Positions 47,580 to 57,848 are shown, counted from the first letter of the stretch. The stretch is DNA of 64,000 nucleotides from Pseudoxanthomonas helianthi (GCF_017939625.1 NZ_JAGKTC010000001.1:838519-902518), one strand, 5' to 3'. Notes: generated by a model not told the origin, from the sequence alone. Translations and numbers: made by a program.

Positions 47580-47627
47580 GCCGGGCCGTCCCGCCTTGGC
47601 CTTCGTTCCGCCGCGCACCGCGGCAGG
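47553..47627. repeat. direct repeat, copy 1 (3' end of the MFS gene)
   Basis: GAAATCGAACAGGCGATGG and TCCCGCCTTGGCCTTCG, then an imperfect CCGCG-rich tail, recur in the same order at 48630-48707. The two copies flank the methyltransferase gene. Confidence 0.65.
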
Positions 47628-47748
47628 GGTTCGGATCGACCCCCTCCGCTCCCTCCGATCGTAGCCATCCATGACCTCCGGCTCGTGCCATTCGGCGCGG
47701 ACGGCGCATCATGCGTGGACTCTGCCCCGCCAACCCGAGGAGAAAGCC

Positions 47749-48534
47749 ATGTCCGCCCTGCATCGCCTGTTGCTCGCTTCGAGTATTGCTTCCTGCCTTG
47801 CCCTTGCCACCCTGTCGGGTAGTGCGAGCGCCGGCGCTCCGTCCAAGTCGGACATCGCGGGCGTGCTGGCCAACCCCTCGCGCTCCGCCGCGGACAAGGA
47901 GCGCGACGCCCGCGACAAGCCCGCCGAGGTGCTCGCGCTGGCGCACTTCAAGCGCGGCGACACCGTGGCCGACCTGTTGTCCGGCGGCGGTTACTACGCC
48001 GAGATCCTGTCCGGCATCGTCGGCCCCAAGGGCAAAGTGCTGCTGGTCAACAACACCGGCTACGAGAACTTCGGCAAGAAAGGCCTGGCCACCCGCCTGG
48101 CCGACAACCGCCTGCCGAACGTGCAACACATCGTCGGCCCCAGCGATGCGCTGGGCATGGGCGAAAACACGCTGGACGGCGCGGTGATCGTGATGTCCTA
48201 CCACGACCTGTACTGGGTCGACGAGAAGGAAGGTTGGCCGAAGGTCGATGCTGGCCAGTTCCTCGATCAGGTCACCCGCGCGCTGAAGCCCGGCGGCGTA
48301 CTGCTGGTGGTCGATCACAGCGCGAAGGAAGGCACGGGCAGCGCAGATGCGCAGACCCTGCACCGCATCGACGAGAAATTCGCCATCGCCGATTTCCGCA
48401 AGCACGGCCTGGAATGGGAAGCCGCCATCCCGGTGCTGCGCAACGCCGACGACGACCGCAGCAAGAACGTGTTCGACCCGGCGATCCGCGGCAAGACCGA
48501 CCGCTTCGTGCATCTGTATCGCAAGCCTAAGTGA
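47749..48534 (+). CDS. secreted class I SAM-dependent methyltransferase-like protein
   Basis: 261 aa from ATG 47749 (GAGGAG upstream), with a signal peptide (LLASSIASCLALATLSGSAS). The body has a Rossmann-like VADLLSGGGYYAEILSGIVG, DGAVIVMSYHDLYW and ALKPGGVLLVVDHSAKEGTG, typical of a predicted periplasmic methyltransferase family in proteobacteria. SAM is not known to be plentiful in the periplasm, so its activity there is puzzling. Flanked by the two direct repeats. Confidence 0.82.
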   Translation: MSALHRLLLASSIASCLALATLSGSASAGAPSKSDIAGVLANPSRSAADKERDARDKPAEVLALAHFKRGDTVADLLSGGGYYAEILSGIVGPKGKVLLVNNTGYENFGKKGLATRLADNRLPNVQHIVGPSDALGMGENTLDGAVIVMSYHDLYWVDEKEGWPKVDAGQFLDQVTRALKPGGVLLVVDHSAKEGTGSADAQTLHRIDEKFAIADFRKHGLEWEAAIPVLRNADDDRSKNVFDPAIRGKTDRFVHLYRKPK

Positions 48535-48629
48535 TGGTTTCGGCCGAGTGCGGACAATAAGAACGGGACCGGATTCGCTTTGTACCTGAATCAGTTTCGG
48601 AGAGTGAACTGCTCCGTTTAGAGCCCGAG

Positions 48630-48707
48630 GAAATCGAGCAGGCGATGGGCGGGATAGCCGAAGGCTATCCCGCCTTGGCCTTCGCCCCGCCCAGATACCG
48701 CGACAGG
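48630..48707. repeat. direct repeat, copy 2 (overlaps the 3' end of the S9 peptidase gene)
   Basis: Carries GAAATCGAGCAGGCGATGG and TCCCGCCTTGGCCTTCG like 47553-47627. Its plus-strand reading begins with residues similar to the MFS C-terminus, so it may be a remnant of a duplicated 3' end. It contains the perfect hairpin GGCGGGATAGCC/GGCTATCCCGCC. Confidence 0.65.
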
Positions 48708-50614
48708 AACTCCAGCAACCGCACGTAGTACTCGCGGCGGTGCGCCTCGTTGTAGAAGCCGTGGCCTTCGGTGTCGTAGTACAGCGTTTCGACCGGCACG
48801 CCTGCGGCCTTCAGCGCCTTCTCCATCTTCTTGCTGTGCTCGATCGGCGCGCGCTCGTCCCGGCCGCCCGCCGCGAGGAATACCGGCGCCTTGATCTTGC
48901 CGGCGAGGTTCACCGGCGACACCGCGGCGAGCGTGTCGCGTTCGCCCAGCCAGTCGCCGACCCAGACCCGGGACGAACGGCTGTCGCGCGTGTCGCGGTA
49001 CACCCGTTCCAGGTCGTACACGCCGACATACCCGACCGCGCAACGGTACAGGTCCGGTTCTCTCGCCACGCCCATCAGCGCGGCATAGCCGCCGTAACTC
49101 GAACCGTAGATGCACATGCGCGCGGGATCGGCGATGCCTTGCGCCACCGCCCAGCGGGTCGCGTCGGTCAGGTCGTCCTGCATCGCCTTTCCCCATTCCT
49201 TGGCGCCCGATTGCAGGTGGTCGCGGCCGTAATTGCCGGAACCGCGGAAGTTGACCCGCAACACGGCGTAACCCGCCTCCGCCAGCATCTGGCTTTCGTC
49301 GTCGAAGCCCCATTCGTCGAACACCGAGAACGGGCCGCCGTGCGGCAGCACGACCAGCGGCAGGGCGCCGTTCTCCTTGCCCGCGGGACGGGTCAGGTAG
49401 CCATACAGCTTGCGCCCGTCGCGCGCCTTCAGCTCCACTTCGCGCGTGGGCTGTGCGCGTGCGGGATCGAACCATTCGCGCCGGCTGTAGACCATATTCG
49501 CGGTCTTGGCCACGGTATCGAACAGGTAGTAGTCGCCGTTGTTGCGCTCGCTCCAGACGTAGACCAGTGCCAGTCGTCCATCCTTGGTAGTCGAGGTGAC
49601 GGACACCGCCAGGCCGGGGAAGGCTTTTTCCAGGCTGCGGTACAGGCGCGCCGTGGCGGTGGTTTCGTCGAAGAAGCGGCTGCGCAGACCATCGTGCATG
49701 AACCAGGCGCCCGCCGGTTCGCGCGCGCCCAGTCGCTCGATGGTTTCCCAGGGATCGGCCACGGCATCGCGTAGCAACTCGACCTGCTTTCCGCTGGCGG
49801 GATCGTAGGACAGGATCGCATCCGGCCCTTCGGCCATTTCGCTTTGCAGGTAGGCGAGTTTGCCGTCTTCGGAAAAACCGAGCGGAAAGACCACGCGATG
49901 GCTCTGCGCCTCGTCGTTGACCAATCGCCAATCCGAACCGCGCGCATCGCGGTAATACAGCTTGCTGCTGTTGTCGGAGCCGTAACCCGCGGCGAACCGG
50001 ACTTCGCCGGCGGCGTCGGCTGCAAAGCGCGCCCTGCCGACCGGTGCGGTCGCTACCGTCGTGCGGCGGCGGTTGTAGATGTCCAGCATTTCGACGCTGG
50101 TCATCGGATTGCTACTGAACGGCCAGGCCGCGATCAGCACTCTGCGCTCGTCGCCCGGAAGCGTGTCGATCAGGTACACCGCCGGCTCCAGTTCAAGTTG
50201 GATGCGGCCGGCGTTGATCGCGTCGCCGACGCCGTATGGGCTGGCCAGGGTCATGGCCTTGCTGCCGTCGGCGTTGATGGCGTGCAGTTCGCCCGTAGCA
50301 TAAGGCTCGTCGCGGCTGCCCAGGCGCTCGGCCATCGAGACGATGACGCGCTCGCCGTTGGCCCACCAGAAGTCGCTGACCACCGAGTCCTTGCGCCCTG
50401 TGGCCTTGGCGGTGATCTTCTTGTCCGCGCGGCGCATGATGGCGAGGACGGTGCGGTCCTCCATCGGCACCGTGAACGCCAGGAACTCGCCACTCGGCGA
50501 AATCTTGATCCGCTCGATGCGGTCCTGCTTCACATAGGCGTCGACGTTCACCTGCGCCATGGCAGGTGCCGCCAGCAACGCCGCCAGCAACGCCAGCGCT
50601 CCCCTTGCGTTCAT
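48665..50614 (-). CDS. S9 family (prolyl oligopeptidase-type) serine peptidase, secreted
   Basis: 649 aa. Signal peptide [20 protein letters not shown]. An N-terminal propeller is followed by an alpha/beta-hydrolase domain with the Ser motif [12 protein letters not shown], Asp in [14 protein letters not shown] and His in [13 protein letters not shown]. The family releases dipeptides or acyl-amino acids in the periplasm. Monocistronic. Confidence 0.93.
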   Translation of the reverse strand: MNARGALALLAALLAAPAMAQVNVDAYVKQDRIERIKISPSGEFLAFTVPMEDRTVLAIMRRADKKITAKATGRKDSVVSDFWWANGERVIVSMAERLGSRDEPYATGELHAINADGSKAMTLASPYGVGDAINAGRIQLELEPAVYLIDTLPGDERRVLIAAWPFSSNPMTSVEMLDIYNRRRTTVATAPVGRARFAADAAGEVRFAAGYGSDNSSKLYYRDARGSDWRLVNDEAQSHRVVFPLGFSEDGKLAYLQSEMAEGPDAILSYDPASGKQVELLRDAVADPWETIERLGAREPAGAWFMHDGLRSRFFDETTATARLYRSLEKAFPGLAVSVTSTTKDGRLALVYVWSERNNGDYYLFDTVAKTANMVYSRREWFDPARAQPTREVELKARDGRKLYGYLTRPAGKENGALPLVVLPHGGPFSVFDEWGFDDESQMLAEAGYAVLRVNFRGSGNYGRDHLQSGAKEWGKAMQDDLTDATRWAVAQGIADPARMCIYGSSYGGYAALMGVAREPDLYRCAVGYVGVYDLERVYRDTRDSRSSRVWVGDWLGERDTLAAVSPVNLAGKIKAPVFLAAGGRDERAPIEHSKKMEKALKAAGVPVETLYYDTEGHGFYNEAHRREYYVRLLEFLSRYLGGAKAKAG

Positions 50615-50679
50615 GGTTCCCCCCGGAACACTCCCTGTGTCCCGGGCATTCTAGACGCGACCGGACGCGGATGGGCGCG

Positions 50680-51456
50680 TCAGTTCCTGATCTTGTACCC
50701 GGTCCGGAAAATCCACCAAACCGCCAGCAGGCAGGCAGCCAGGAAGCCGAGGATCGCGGCGATGCTGACCCCGACGTTGACGTCGGAAATACCGTAGAAG
50801 CTCCAGCGGAAACCGCTGATCAGGTACACCACCGGATTGAACAGGGCGATCTTCTGCCACAGCGGCGGCAGCATGTTGATCGAATAGAACGCACCGCCGA
50901 GGAAGGTCAGCGGGGTCACGATCATCAGCGGGATCACCTGCAGTTTCTGGAAGTCGTCGGCCCACAGGCCGATGATGAAACCGAACAGGCTGAAGCTGAC
51001 GCAGGTCAGCAGCAGGAACGCGACCATCCAGACCGGATGTTCGATGTGGTACGGCACGAAGACACGTGCGGTAACCAGGATCAGCAGGCCGAGCATCAGC
51101 GACTTGGTCGCCGCCGCGCCGACGTAACCGATCACCACCTCGACGAACGACACCGGCGCCGACAGCAGTTCGAAGATGGTGCCCGACCATTTCGGCATGT
51201 AGATGCCGAACGAGGCGTTGGAGATGCTCTCGTTGAGCAGCGACAGCATGATCAGGCCGGGGATGATGAAGGCGCCGTAGCTGACGCCCTCGACCGCGCC
51301 CATGCGCGCGCCGATGGCCGCGCCGAACACAACGAAATACAGCGAAGTCGACAGCACCGGCGAGGCGATCGACTGGGTGATGGTGCGGAAGGTGCGCGCC
51401 ATCTCGAAGCGGTAGATCGCCTTGACCGCCGGCCAGTTCAGCGAAGCGAAGCTCAT
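50680..51456 (-). CDS. yadH: ABC-2 type exporter permease, YadH-like
   Basis: 258 aa with six membrane helices. [19 protein letters not shown] near the start and [30 protein letters not shown] are typical of ABC-2 permeases. The start overlaps the ATPase stop (ATGA). Substrate unknown. Confidence 0.9.
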   Translation of the reverse strand: MSFASLNWPAVKAIYRFEMARTFRTITQSIASPVLSTSLYFVVFGAAIGARMGAVEGVSYGAFIIPGLIMLSLLNESISNASFGIYMPKWSGTIFELLSAPVSFVEVVIGYVGAAATKSLMLGLLILVTARVFVPYHIEHPVWMVAFLLLTCVSFSLFGFIIGLWADDFQKLQVIPLMIVTPLTFLGGAFYSINMLPPLWQKIALFNPVVYLISGFRWSFYGISDVNVGVSIAAILGFLAACLLAVWWIFRTGYKIRN

Positions 51457-52382
51457 GCGCGCGCCTCCCGCACCAGGCTGACGAAGATATCCTCCAGCGA
51501 GCTCTCGCTGGAATGCAGGTCCTTGAAGTCGATGCCCTGTTCGCCCAACCTCCGCAGCAAGGCGGCGATGCCGGTTTCCTCGGCCTGCACGTCGAAGGTA
51601 TAGACCAGGACGGCGCCGTCCTGGGCCAGTTCAAGCGGCAGGTCGGCCAACGCAGCCGGAATCTCCGCGAGCGGTTGCTGCAAGGTCAGGGCCAATTGCT
51701 TCTTGCCCAGCTTGCGCATCAGCGTGTGCTTGTCCTCGACCACGACCAGTTCGCCGTGGTTGATCACGCCGATGCGGTCGGCCATTTCTTCGGCTTCCTC
51801 GATGTAATGCGTAGTCAGGATCACCGTGGTGCCGCGCTCGCGCAGGCCGCGAACCATGTTCCACATGTCGTGGCGCAGTTCGACATCGACGCCGGCGGTG
51901 GGCTCGTCGAGGAACAGGATCGACGGCTCGTGGGCCAGCGCCTTGGCGATCAGCACACGCCGCTTCATGCCGCCGGACAGCGCGGCGATCTTGCTGTCCT
52001 TCTTGTCCCACAGCGACAGATCGCGCAGCACCTTTTCCAGGTGCGCAGGATCGGGCTTGCGTCCGAACAGCCCGCGCGAGAAGCGCACCGCCGCCCACAC
52101 GCTTTCGAACGCCTCGGTGTGCAGTTCCTGCGGCACCAGGCCGATCTTCGAACGCGCCGCGCGGTATTCGCGCGCGATGTCGTGGCCGTCGGCCAGCACC
52201 GTGCCGCTGCTGGCGTTGACGATGCCGCAGACGATGCTGATCAGGGTGGTCTTGCCGGCGCCGTTGGGCCCGAGCAGGGCGAAGATCTCGCCGCGTTCGA
52301 TATCGAGGTCGACGCCTTTCAGCGCCTGGAAGCCCGACGCATAGGTCTTGGTCAGGCCGCGGATGGAAATGATCGGAGGCAC
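51453..52382 (-). CDS. yadG: ABC transporter ATP-binding protein, YadG-like
   Basis: 309 aa from a GTG at 52382. Walker [11 protein letters not shown]-loop LGFVPQE-like [12 protein letters not shown], signature LSGGMKRRV, Walker [13 protein letters not shown] and switch His TTHYIEE. Length and a C-terminal [17 protein letters not shown] match E. coli YadG. No ATG start is available nearby; a much longer upstream frame is spurious. Couples to the YadH-like permease. Confidence 0.9.
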   Translation of the reverse strand: MPPIISIRGLTKTYASGFQALKGVDLDIERGEIFALLGPNGAGKTTLISIVCGIVNASSGTVLADGHDIAREYRAARSKIGLVPQELHTEAFESVWAAVRFSRGLFGRKPDPAHLEKVLRDLSLWDKKDSKIAALSGGMKRRVLIAKALAHEPSILFLDEPTAGVDVELRHDMWNMVRGLRERGTTVILTTHYIEEAEEMADRIGVINHGELVVVEDKHTLMRKLGKKQLALTLQQPLAEIPAALADLPLELAQDGAVLVYTFDVQAEETGIAALLRRLGEQGIDFKDLHSSESSLEDIFVSLVREARA

Positions 52383-52553
52383 GCGTGTTTCCCGGATGGA
52401 GAACCGCCGAATGCTGCCCCTGGACACGGCAGCGCTGCGCGGCGGAAGGCGGTCGCTAGGGTAGGGCCGATGCCGGTGGCGATAAACCCCGCGGCCAGGG
52501 AATGACTCTCCCGCCCACGGGACAGCGCAGCCGGCGTGCTGCACCGCGACTCG

Positions 52554-52571
52554 CATGTAAACGTTTACATG
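52554..52571. promoter_or_regulatory. second-type LacI operator, perfect palindrome, upstream of the 1028-aa glycosidase
   Basis: CATGTAAACGTTTACATG is a perfect 18-bp palindrome around CG, 38 bp before the start codon. It matches 43741-43757 and clearly differs from the TTTRGAACGTTCTAAA sites of the 1-20 kb locus, so a different LacI protein is expected. Confidence 0.85.
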
Positions 52572-52609
52572 GCTAGGATTCGGCCGTTCCCCTGCGTCCG
52601 GACATTCGA

Positions 52610-55600
52610 ATGTCGAGCTTCCTGCGTTGCGTCCTGCTCCTGGCCATCTGTATTTCCGCGGCCTCCCTCGCCCATGCCGACGATGGCTTGCCGCCGCGTT
52701 CGCAATGGAAGGCCAGCAGTTCCTCCACCGAGAACCCGGCGATGGCCTCGGCGTATGCCATCGACGGCGACCCGGCCACGCGCTGGGGCGGCGCGTTCTC
52801 GCCGGGCAACTGGTTGCAACTGGACCTGGGCCGCAGCGCGATGATCGGTGCGGCCCAGGTCCATTGGGAATGGGGCGGGGCGCGCGCGTATTCGATCCAG
52901 GTTTCCGAAGACGGCAAACAGTGGCGCACCGCCTACGAGACCCGCGACGGCATCGGCGGCATCGAATACGACGTGTTCCCCGCGGTGCGCGCACGCTATC
53001 TGCGCCTCGCCGCGCCGGCGCGCACCGCCGACTGGGGCGTGTCGGTGTTCGAGTTCCAGCCATATGCCGTCGACGAGGCGCCGAAGATCGCCGGCAAGAA
53101 CGCGGATACCGCGCAATGGTGGCTCGGCACGAATGCGCGCGCGCTGCCTGCCGGGAAAGGTGCAGCGCGCGAGCTGCTGATCGAACTGCCGCAGCCGCTG
53201 GAACTGGCAGGCCTGCAGGCCTGGTGGGGCGAAACGCCGAAGGCGGCGAAACTCGAAGCGCGCGATGGATCGGGCCAATGGAGCGTGCTGGCCGAAGAAC
53301 CGGACAGCTACGGCAAGTCGTCGTTCCTCGCCACCGACAAACCGCGCAGCGTTTCCGCGCTGCGTCTGAGCGCGAGCGCGGGCACCACGCCGCCAAGCCT
53401 CGAACGCCTGCGCCTGCTCGGGCCGAAGCAGGCGATGACGCCGATGAAGCGCTACCAGCTCGCCGCGGCGAAGCGCGATGCGGCGCTGTTCCCCTCGTCG
53501 CTGCACGAGCAGCAGGTGTACTGGACCGCGGTCGGCATTCCGGCCGGGCGGCAGAAGGCGGTATTCGACGAATACGGCAACCTCGAAGCGTTCAAGGGCG
53601 CGCCGCTGGTGCAGCCGCTGTGGCGCGATGCTTCCGGAAAGGCCGCGGCGGCCACATCCACCACGAAGATCGAACACGCACTGCGCGAAGGCTGGATGCC
53701 GATGCCGAACCTGCGCTGGTCGCCGCAACCGGGGCTGGAACTGCACAGCGAAGCTTTCGCGGTGGAACGCGACGGCATGCCGGTGGTGCTGGTGCGGCAT
53801 CGGCTGCGCAACACCGGCCAGCGCGCGGTGGATGGCACGTTCTCGCTGCTGACGCGGCCGATGCAGGTCAGCCCGCCGTGGCAGAACGGCGGACTGTCGG
53901 CGATCCACGACATCGCGCTCGACGGCGATGCGGTACGGGTCAACGGCCGCACGCTGTATCGCGCAGCGCAGGCGGCCGATGCGCAGGGTGCGGCGGCGTT
54001 CGGCGCGCATGGCGAAGGCGAGATCACCCGCTTCGCCGCGGAAGGCAAGGTGCCGGCGCAGGCAGGGGCGCACGACGACGCCGGCCTCGCGGCGGCGATG
54101 CAGAGTTGGCAGGTACGGCTGGCGCCGGGTGCGCAGCGCGACTTCATCCTGGTCTTCGCGCTGGGCGACCGGCGCATCGATCCGGAAAAATCGCCGCTGC
54201 CGCAAGCGCCGACGCCCGCCTTGCCCTCGCCGCTCGATGGCGCCGCCTTCGACCGCCTCGCCGACGACACCGCACGGCAATGGCAGGCACGGCTGGGACG
54301 CATCGGCCTGAGCCTGCCCGACCATTCGCTGGTCGACATGCTGCGCGCACAGGCCGCGTACATGCTGATCAACCAGAGCGGCCCGGCGATGCAGCCCGGA
54401 CCGCGCAACTACAACCGCTCCTTCATCCGCGATGGCGCCGCCACCGCCGCGATCCTGGCGCGGATGGGCATGGCCAAGACCGCCCGCGACTACCTGGCGT
54501 GGTACGCCTCGCACGCCGTACACGAGAACGGCCTGGTCTCGCCGATCCTCAACGACGACGGCACGGTCAACACCGGCTTCGGTTCCGACATCGAATACGA
54601 CGCCCAGGGCGAATTCATCTGGCTGGTCGCCGAACTCGCGCGGATCGACGGCGGCGCGTCCAGCGTGCGCGATTACCAGGACGAAGTGCGCCGCGCGATG
54701 AAGTTCATGCAGGAACTGCGCGAACGCACCCTGGTGCCCGGCTACAAGGCCGACCAGCCCGCGCCGGAACGCTTCCGCGGCATCATCGCCCCGTCGATCA
54801 GCCACGAAGGCTATCCGGTGCCCACCCATAGCTACTGGGACGACTGGTGGGCGCTGAAGGGCTGGCACGACGGCGCCTGGCTGGCCGAGCAATGGGGCGA
54901 CCACGAAACCGCGAAGTGGGCGCGCGAACAGTACGCCGCGCTGCGCGAATCGATGACCGCATCGATCGAAGCGACGATGCGCTGGAAAGGCACCGACACG
55001 ATCCCGGCCGACGCCGATACCGGCGGCAGCGACCCGACCAGCCTTTCCATCGGCCTCGATCCGGCCGGCCAGCAGGACGCGATGCCCGCCGCCGCGCTGA
55101 AGACCACGTTCGAACGCTACCTCGCCGACGTGCGCAAGCGCGACGAACCCGGCGCGCTGTTCGCCTACACGCCGTACGAAATCCGCAACGTGCTGACCTA
55201 CGTGCACCTGGACCAACCGGAAGTCGCCGACGAACTGCTGATGCGCTTCCTCGGCCACCGCCGTCCCGCGCCGTGGCAGGTGCTGGCGGAAGTCGTGTAC
55301 TCCGACCTGCGCCACGCGATCTACCTCGGCGACATGCCGCATACCTGGATCGGCTCGGAATACGCCCGCGCGATCTTCGGCATGCTGATGCACGAAGGCG
55401 ACGACGCGTTGGACCTGCTGCCCGGCACGCCGCAGGCGTGGCTGCAGGGCGAAGGCCTGGGCGTGAACGGCCTGCCGACGGCTTACGGCGCGTTGACGAT
55501 GCATGCGAAACAGCAAGGCGACGAACTGCGCATCGAACTCGGCTCAGGCCTGCGTAAAGACGCTGCGTTGCAGGTGCATTGGCCTAATCGTCGCAGGCCC

Positions 55601-55696
55601 ACTTCCGTAGAAATCGACGGAAAACCAGCAGGCAATTTCGATGCGGAAGGGATGCGCGTCGCCAAACCGTTCAAACGGTTGGTTGCGCGCTGGTAG
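52610..55696 (+). CDS. large secreted discoidin-containing six-hairpin glycosidase-like protein
   Basis: 1028 aa. Signal peptide 1-23; discoidin/F5-8C domain about 30-150 ([20 protein letters not shown] to VFEFQPYAV); a long beta-rich middle; then an (alpha/alpha)6-type catalytic region from about 575, with [38 protein letters not shown] and [17 protein letters not shown]. Candidate acids are the Asp of IRDG and the Glu in DAQGEF. The fold resembles GH15/63/65-like enzymes, but I cannot assign a numbered family. Strong dyad 38 bp upstream. Confidence 0.75.
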   Translation: MSSFLRCVLLLAICISAASLAHADDGLPPRSQWKASSSSTENPAMASAYAIDGDPATRWGGAFSPGNWLQLDLGRSAMIGAAQVHWEWGGARAYSIQVSEDGKQWRTAYETRDGIGGIEYDVFPAVRARYLRLAAPARTADWGVSVFEFQPYAVDEAPKIAGKNADTAQWWLGTNARALPAGKGAARELLIELPQPLELAGLQAWWGETPKAAKLEARDGSGQWSVLAEEPDSYGKSSFLATDKPRSVSALRLSASAGTTPPSLERLRLLGPKQAMTPMKRYQLAAAKRDAALFPSSLHEQQVYWTAVGIPAGRQKAVFDEYGNLEAFKGAPLVQPLWRDASGKAAAATSTTKIEHALREGWMPMPNLRWSPQPGLELHSEAFAVERDGMPVVLVRHRLRNTGQRAVDGTFSLLTRPMQVSPPWQNGGLSAIHDIALDGDAVRVNGRTLYRAAQAADAQGAAAFGAHGEGEITRFAAEGKVPAQAGAHDDAGLAAAMQSWQVRLAPGAQRDFILVFALGDRRIDPEKSPLPQAPTPALPSPLDGAAFDRLADDTARQWQARLGRIGLSLPDHSLVDMLRAQAAYMLINQSGPAMQPGPRNYNRSFIRDGAATAAILARMGMAKTARDYLAWYASHAVHENGLVSPILNDDGTVNTGFGSDIEYDAQGEFIWLVAELARIDGGASSVRDYQDEVRRAMKFMQELRERTLVPGYKADQPAPERFRGIIAPSISHEGYPVPTHSYWDDWWALKGWHDGAWLAEQWGDHETAKWAREQYAALRESMTASIEATMRWKGTDTIPADADTGGSDPTSLSIGLDPAGQQDAMPAAALKTTFERYLADVRKRDEPGALFAYTPYEIRNVLTYVHLDQPEVADELLMRFLGHRRPAPWQVLAEVVYSDLRHAIYLGDMPHTWIGSEYARAIFGMLMHEGDDALDLLPGTPQAWLQGEGLGVNGLPTAYGALTMHAKQQGDELRIELGSGLRKDAALQVHWPNRRRPTSVEIDGKPAGNFDAEGMRVAKPFKRLVARW

Positions 55697-55765
55697 GAAA
55701 CACGCGGTCCGTATCCGCAAAATGCGAAGGCTGTTTCGCTTTTCGCACTTCTCTCCCGTCCGCAG

Positions 55766-55961
55766 CGGCGGAGCCGGTGGGTAACCCCGTAAGGGGCGAC
55801 ACGCAGGATGCGTGTCGTTTTCGGAAGGCACATGGATGTGCCGTCCGAAAATTCCGCCGGCTCCGCGAACCCTTCGCGTAGCGAAGGGCGCGAGGCAGGG
55901 TGTGTTTCTTTTGCTTACTTTTCTTTGCACAAGCAAAGAAAAGTAAGTCGCCGAGAGGCGA
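55766..55961 (+). ncRNA. candidate structured RNA or structured repeat with six helices
   Basis: A closing helix (55768-55780 with 55854-55866, 13 pairs including one G-U) encloses three stacked hairpins: CCCC-GTAA-GGGG (55785-55796), CGACACGCA-GGA-TGCGTGTCG (55797-55817) and TTTTCGGA...TCCGAAAA with an inner 7-bp stem (55818-55851). Downstream are CCCTTCGC-GTA-GCGAAGGG (55870-55888), a 15-bp stem with ACAA loop (55914-55947) and TCGCC-GAGA-GGCGA (55948-55961). Two GNRA-type loops (GTAA, GAGA) appear on the plus strand only. RNA or dispersed DNA element is unresolved. Confidence 0.55.
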
Positions 55962-55966
55962 AATGC

Positions 55967-56072
55967 TCTTGTAGGAGCGCACTTCAGTGCGCGACCGGAA
56001 GCCCTCCTGCGCCCAGGAGTTGCCGCGCAGCTTCACTTTTACGGTCGCGCACTGAAGTGCGCTCCTACAAGA
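55967..56072. repeat. 31-bp perfect inverted repeat (GTAG family)
   Basis: Arms 55967-55997 and 56042-56072 are exact inverted copies around GTAGGAGCGCACTTCAGTGC, with a 44-bp spacer. Each arm contains the smaller palindrome GCGCACTTCAGTGCGC. Related to the other GTAG-paired repeats in the window. Confidence 0.88.
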
Positions 56073-56142
56073 AGAACAAGCAAATGGATCCCAGCGTTCG
56101 CTGGGATGACGAGCAAAACCGATGCGTCGAGTTCGGCTCGCC

Positions 56143-57402
56143 CTACTCCGCGCAAGCCTGCGCCCGCGCCTGCATCCGGCTCCGCTCCCGCGCATTGCGC
56201 GTCAACGCCGCCGCACGCTCGAAAGCCTGCCTCGCCTCGTCGCGGCGGCCGAGCTGCTCCAGCAGGTCGCCCTGCAGCGCCGGCAGCTGCGGGTACTCAC
56301 GCAGCAAGGGCTCGTCGCGCAGCGCTTCGACCAGCGGCAAGGCGACCTCGGGGCCCGAGGCCTTGCCCACCGCCGCGGCCCGGTTCAGCTCGACCACCGG
56401 CGAGGGCATGGTTTGCGCCAGCCGAGCATAAAGTGACGCAATGCGCGCCCAATCCGTGACCTGTGCCCGCGGCGCCCGGGCATGGCAGGCGGCGATGGCC
56501 GCCTGCAGGGCGTAAGGGCCATCGGCCCCGCCCAGGGCAGCCGCCCGTTCCAGGGCATTGAACCCGCGCTGGATCTGCAGGCGATCCCAACGCGAACGGT
56601 CCTGTTCCAGCAGCAAAACCGGCTCGCCGTCGGCGCCGATCCGCGCGCGCAGGCGCGAGGCCTGCAGCTCCATCAGCGCCAGCAGGCCGTACACCTCCGG
56701 CTCGCTGGGCATCAGCCCGGCCAGCACCCGGCCCAGCCGCAGCGCTTCCTCGCACAGCGCCGGACGCATCCAGTCCTCGCCGGCGGTGGCGGAATAGCCT
56801 TCGTTGAACACCAGGTAGACCACTTCCAGCACCGAATCCAGCCGCTCGCCCAGCTCGGCCTTGCGCGGCACCTCGAACGGCACCCGCTTCTGCGCCAGGG
56901 TTCGCTTGGCCCGGACGATGCGCTGGGCGATGGTCGGCTCGGATTGCAGGAAGGCGCGGGCGATCTCGTCCGTGGTCAGGCCGCCGAGCAGGCGCAGGGT
57001 CAGCGCGACCCGCGCCTCGGTCGGCAGTACCGGGTGGCAGGCCACGAAGACCAGGCGCAGCAGATCGTCGCCGATGTCGTCTTCCAGCCATGCGTCGCTA
57101 GCGGGTCCGGCCATGTCGGCGCCCTCCAGTTCGTAAGCCAGTTGCTCGTGCTTGCCGGCGTGCAGCTTGCGCTGGCGCAACTGGTCGATGGCGCGGCGTT
57201 GCGCGGCCGTCATCAGCCACGCCGCGGGGTTGTCCGGGATGCCGTCCTGCGGCCAGCGCTCCAGCGCGGTCACCAGCACGTCCTGGGCCAGTTCCTCCGC
57301 GCTGTCCAGGTTGCCCAGCATCCGGGTCAACCGCGCGATCAGCTTCGGCGATTCCATCCGCCAGAGGGTGTTGAGGGTGCGCTGGAAGTCGGAGGAGCTC
57401 AT
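56143..57402 (-). CDS. ECF42-type RNA polymerase sigma factor with C-terminal helical domain
   Basis: 419 aa from ATG 57402. Sigma region 2 (NLDSAEELAQDVLVTALERW, PAAWLMTAAQRRAIDQLRQR) and region 4 (LPTEARVALTLRLLGGLTTD, SEPTIAQRIVRAKRTL) occupy about 1-185. A 230-residue Ala/Leu-rich TPR-like extension follows (FNEGYSATAGEDW, LMPSEPEVYGLLALMELQ, VVELNRAAAVG). This extension and the DGPF-protein neighbours define group ECF42. No anti-sigma gene is nearby, as expected. Last gene of the 57.4-61.2 kb operon. Confidence 0.92.
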   Translation of the reverse strand: MSSSDFQRTLNTLWRMESPKLIARLTRMLGNLDSAEELAQDVLVTALERWPQDGIPDNPAAWLMTAAQRRAIDQLRQRKLHAGKHEQLAYELEGADMAGPASDAWLEDDIGDDLLRLVFVACHPVLPTEARVALTLRLLGGLTTDEIARAFLQSEPTIAQRIVRAKRTLAQKRVPFEVPRKAELGERLDSVLEVVYLVFNEGYSATAGEDWMRPALCEEALRLGRVLAGLMPSEPEVYGLLALMELQASRLRARIGADGEPVLLLEQDRSRWDRLQIQRGFNALERAAALGGADGPYALQAAIAACHARAPRAQVTDWARIASLYARLAQTMPSPVVELNRAAAVGKASGPEVALPLVEALRDEPLLREYPQLPALQGDLLEQLGRRDEARQAFERAAALTRNARERSRMQARAQACAE

Positions 57403-57451
57403 GGGCGTGGATCGCGATGCCAATGGAATGCCACCCGGGACTTAGCACTTT

Positions 57452-57832
57452 TCATGCCATTGAATGCAGACCAAACTGGTTGCCCTCCGTGTCGATGGCG
57501 AGGGCGATGTGCCCGTACTCGCCGATCGGGAATTTTTCCTTGAACACGCTGCCGCCCGCGGCCGCCACCCGGCCGGCTTCGACGGCGCAGTCCTCGCAGG
57601 CGAAGTAGACCAGCGTGCCGAAACCGCCCGACGGCGCGCCCTTCATCTTCACCAGCGCACCGCCGGCACCGGGCGCCTCCACCTGCGCCGGGAACGACCA
57701 CATTTCCAGGTCGGGCACGGGCGCGGACAGCGCTTCCAGCTTCACGTCCAGCACCGCCTCGTAGAAGGCGCGGGCGCGCGGCATGTCCTGCACGTAGATT
57801 TCGAACCAGACGACGGGATTCGGCTTGCTCAT
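57452..57832 (-). CDS. glyoxalase/VOC-fold protein
   Basis: 126 aa from ATG 57832. Paired VOC halves: NPVVWFEIYVQDMPRARAFY and GTLVYFACEDCAVEAGRVAA, ending HIALAIDTEGNQFGLHS with the metal-type Glu/His positions. Unknown small-molecule role. Directly upstream of the sigma factor gene in the same operon. Confidence 0.88.
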   Translation of the reverse strand: MSKPNPVVWFEIYVQDMPRARAFYEAVLDVKLEALSAPVPDLEMWSFPAQVEAPGAGGALVKMKGAPSGGFGTLVYFACEDCAVEAGRVAAAGGSVFKEKFPIGEYGHIALAIDTEGNQFGLHSMA

Positions 57833-57848
57833 GCGTGTCTCCTGCATA

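Larger units (their letters stand above)
55697..56142. other. gene-free repeat-rich stretch
   Basis: 446 bp with no gene. It holds the nested multi-helix element (55766-55961), the 31-bp perfect inverted repeat (55967-56072) and a REP-type hairpin ATCCCAGCG/CGCTGGGAT (56088-56107), packed end to end between the converging glycosidase and sigma factor genes. Confidence 0.75.
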
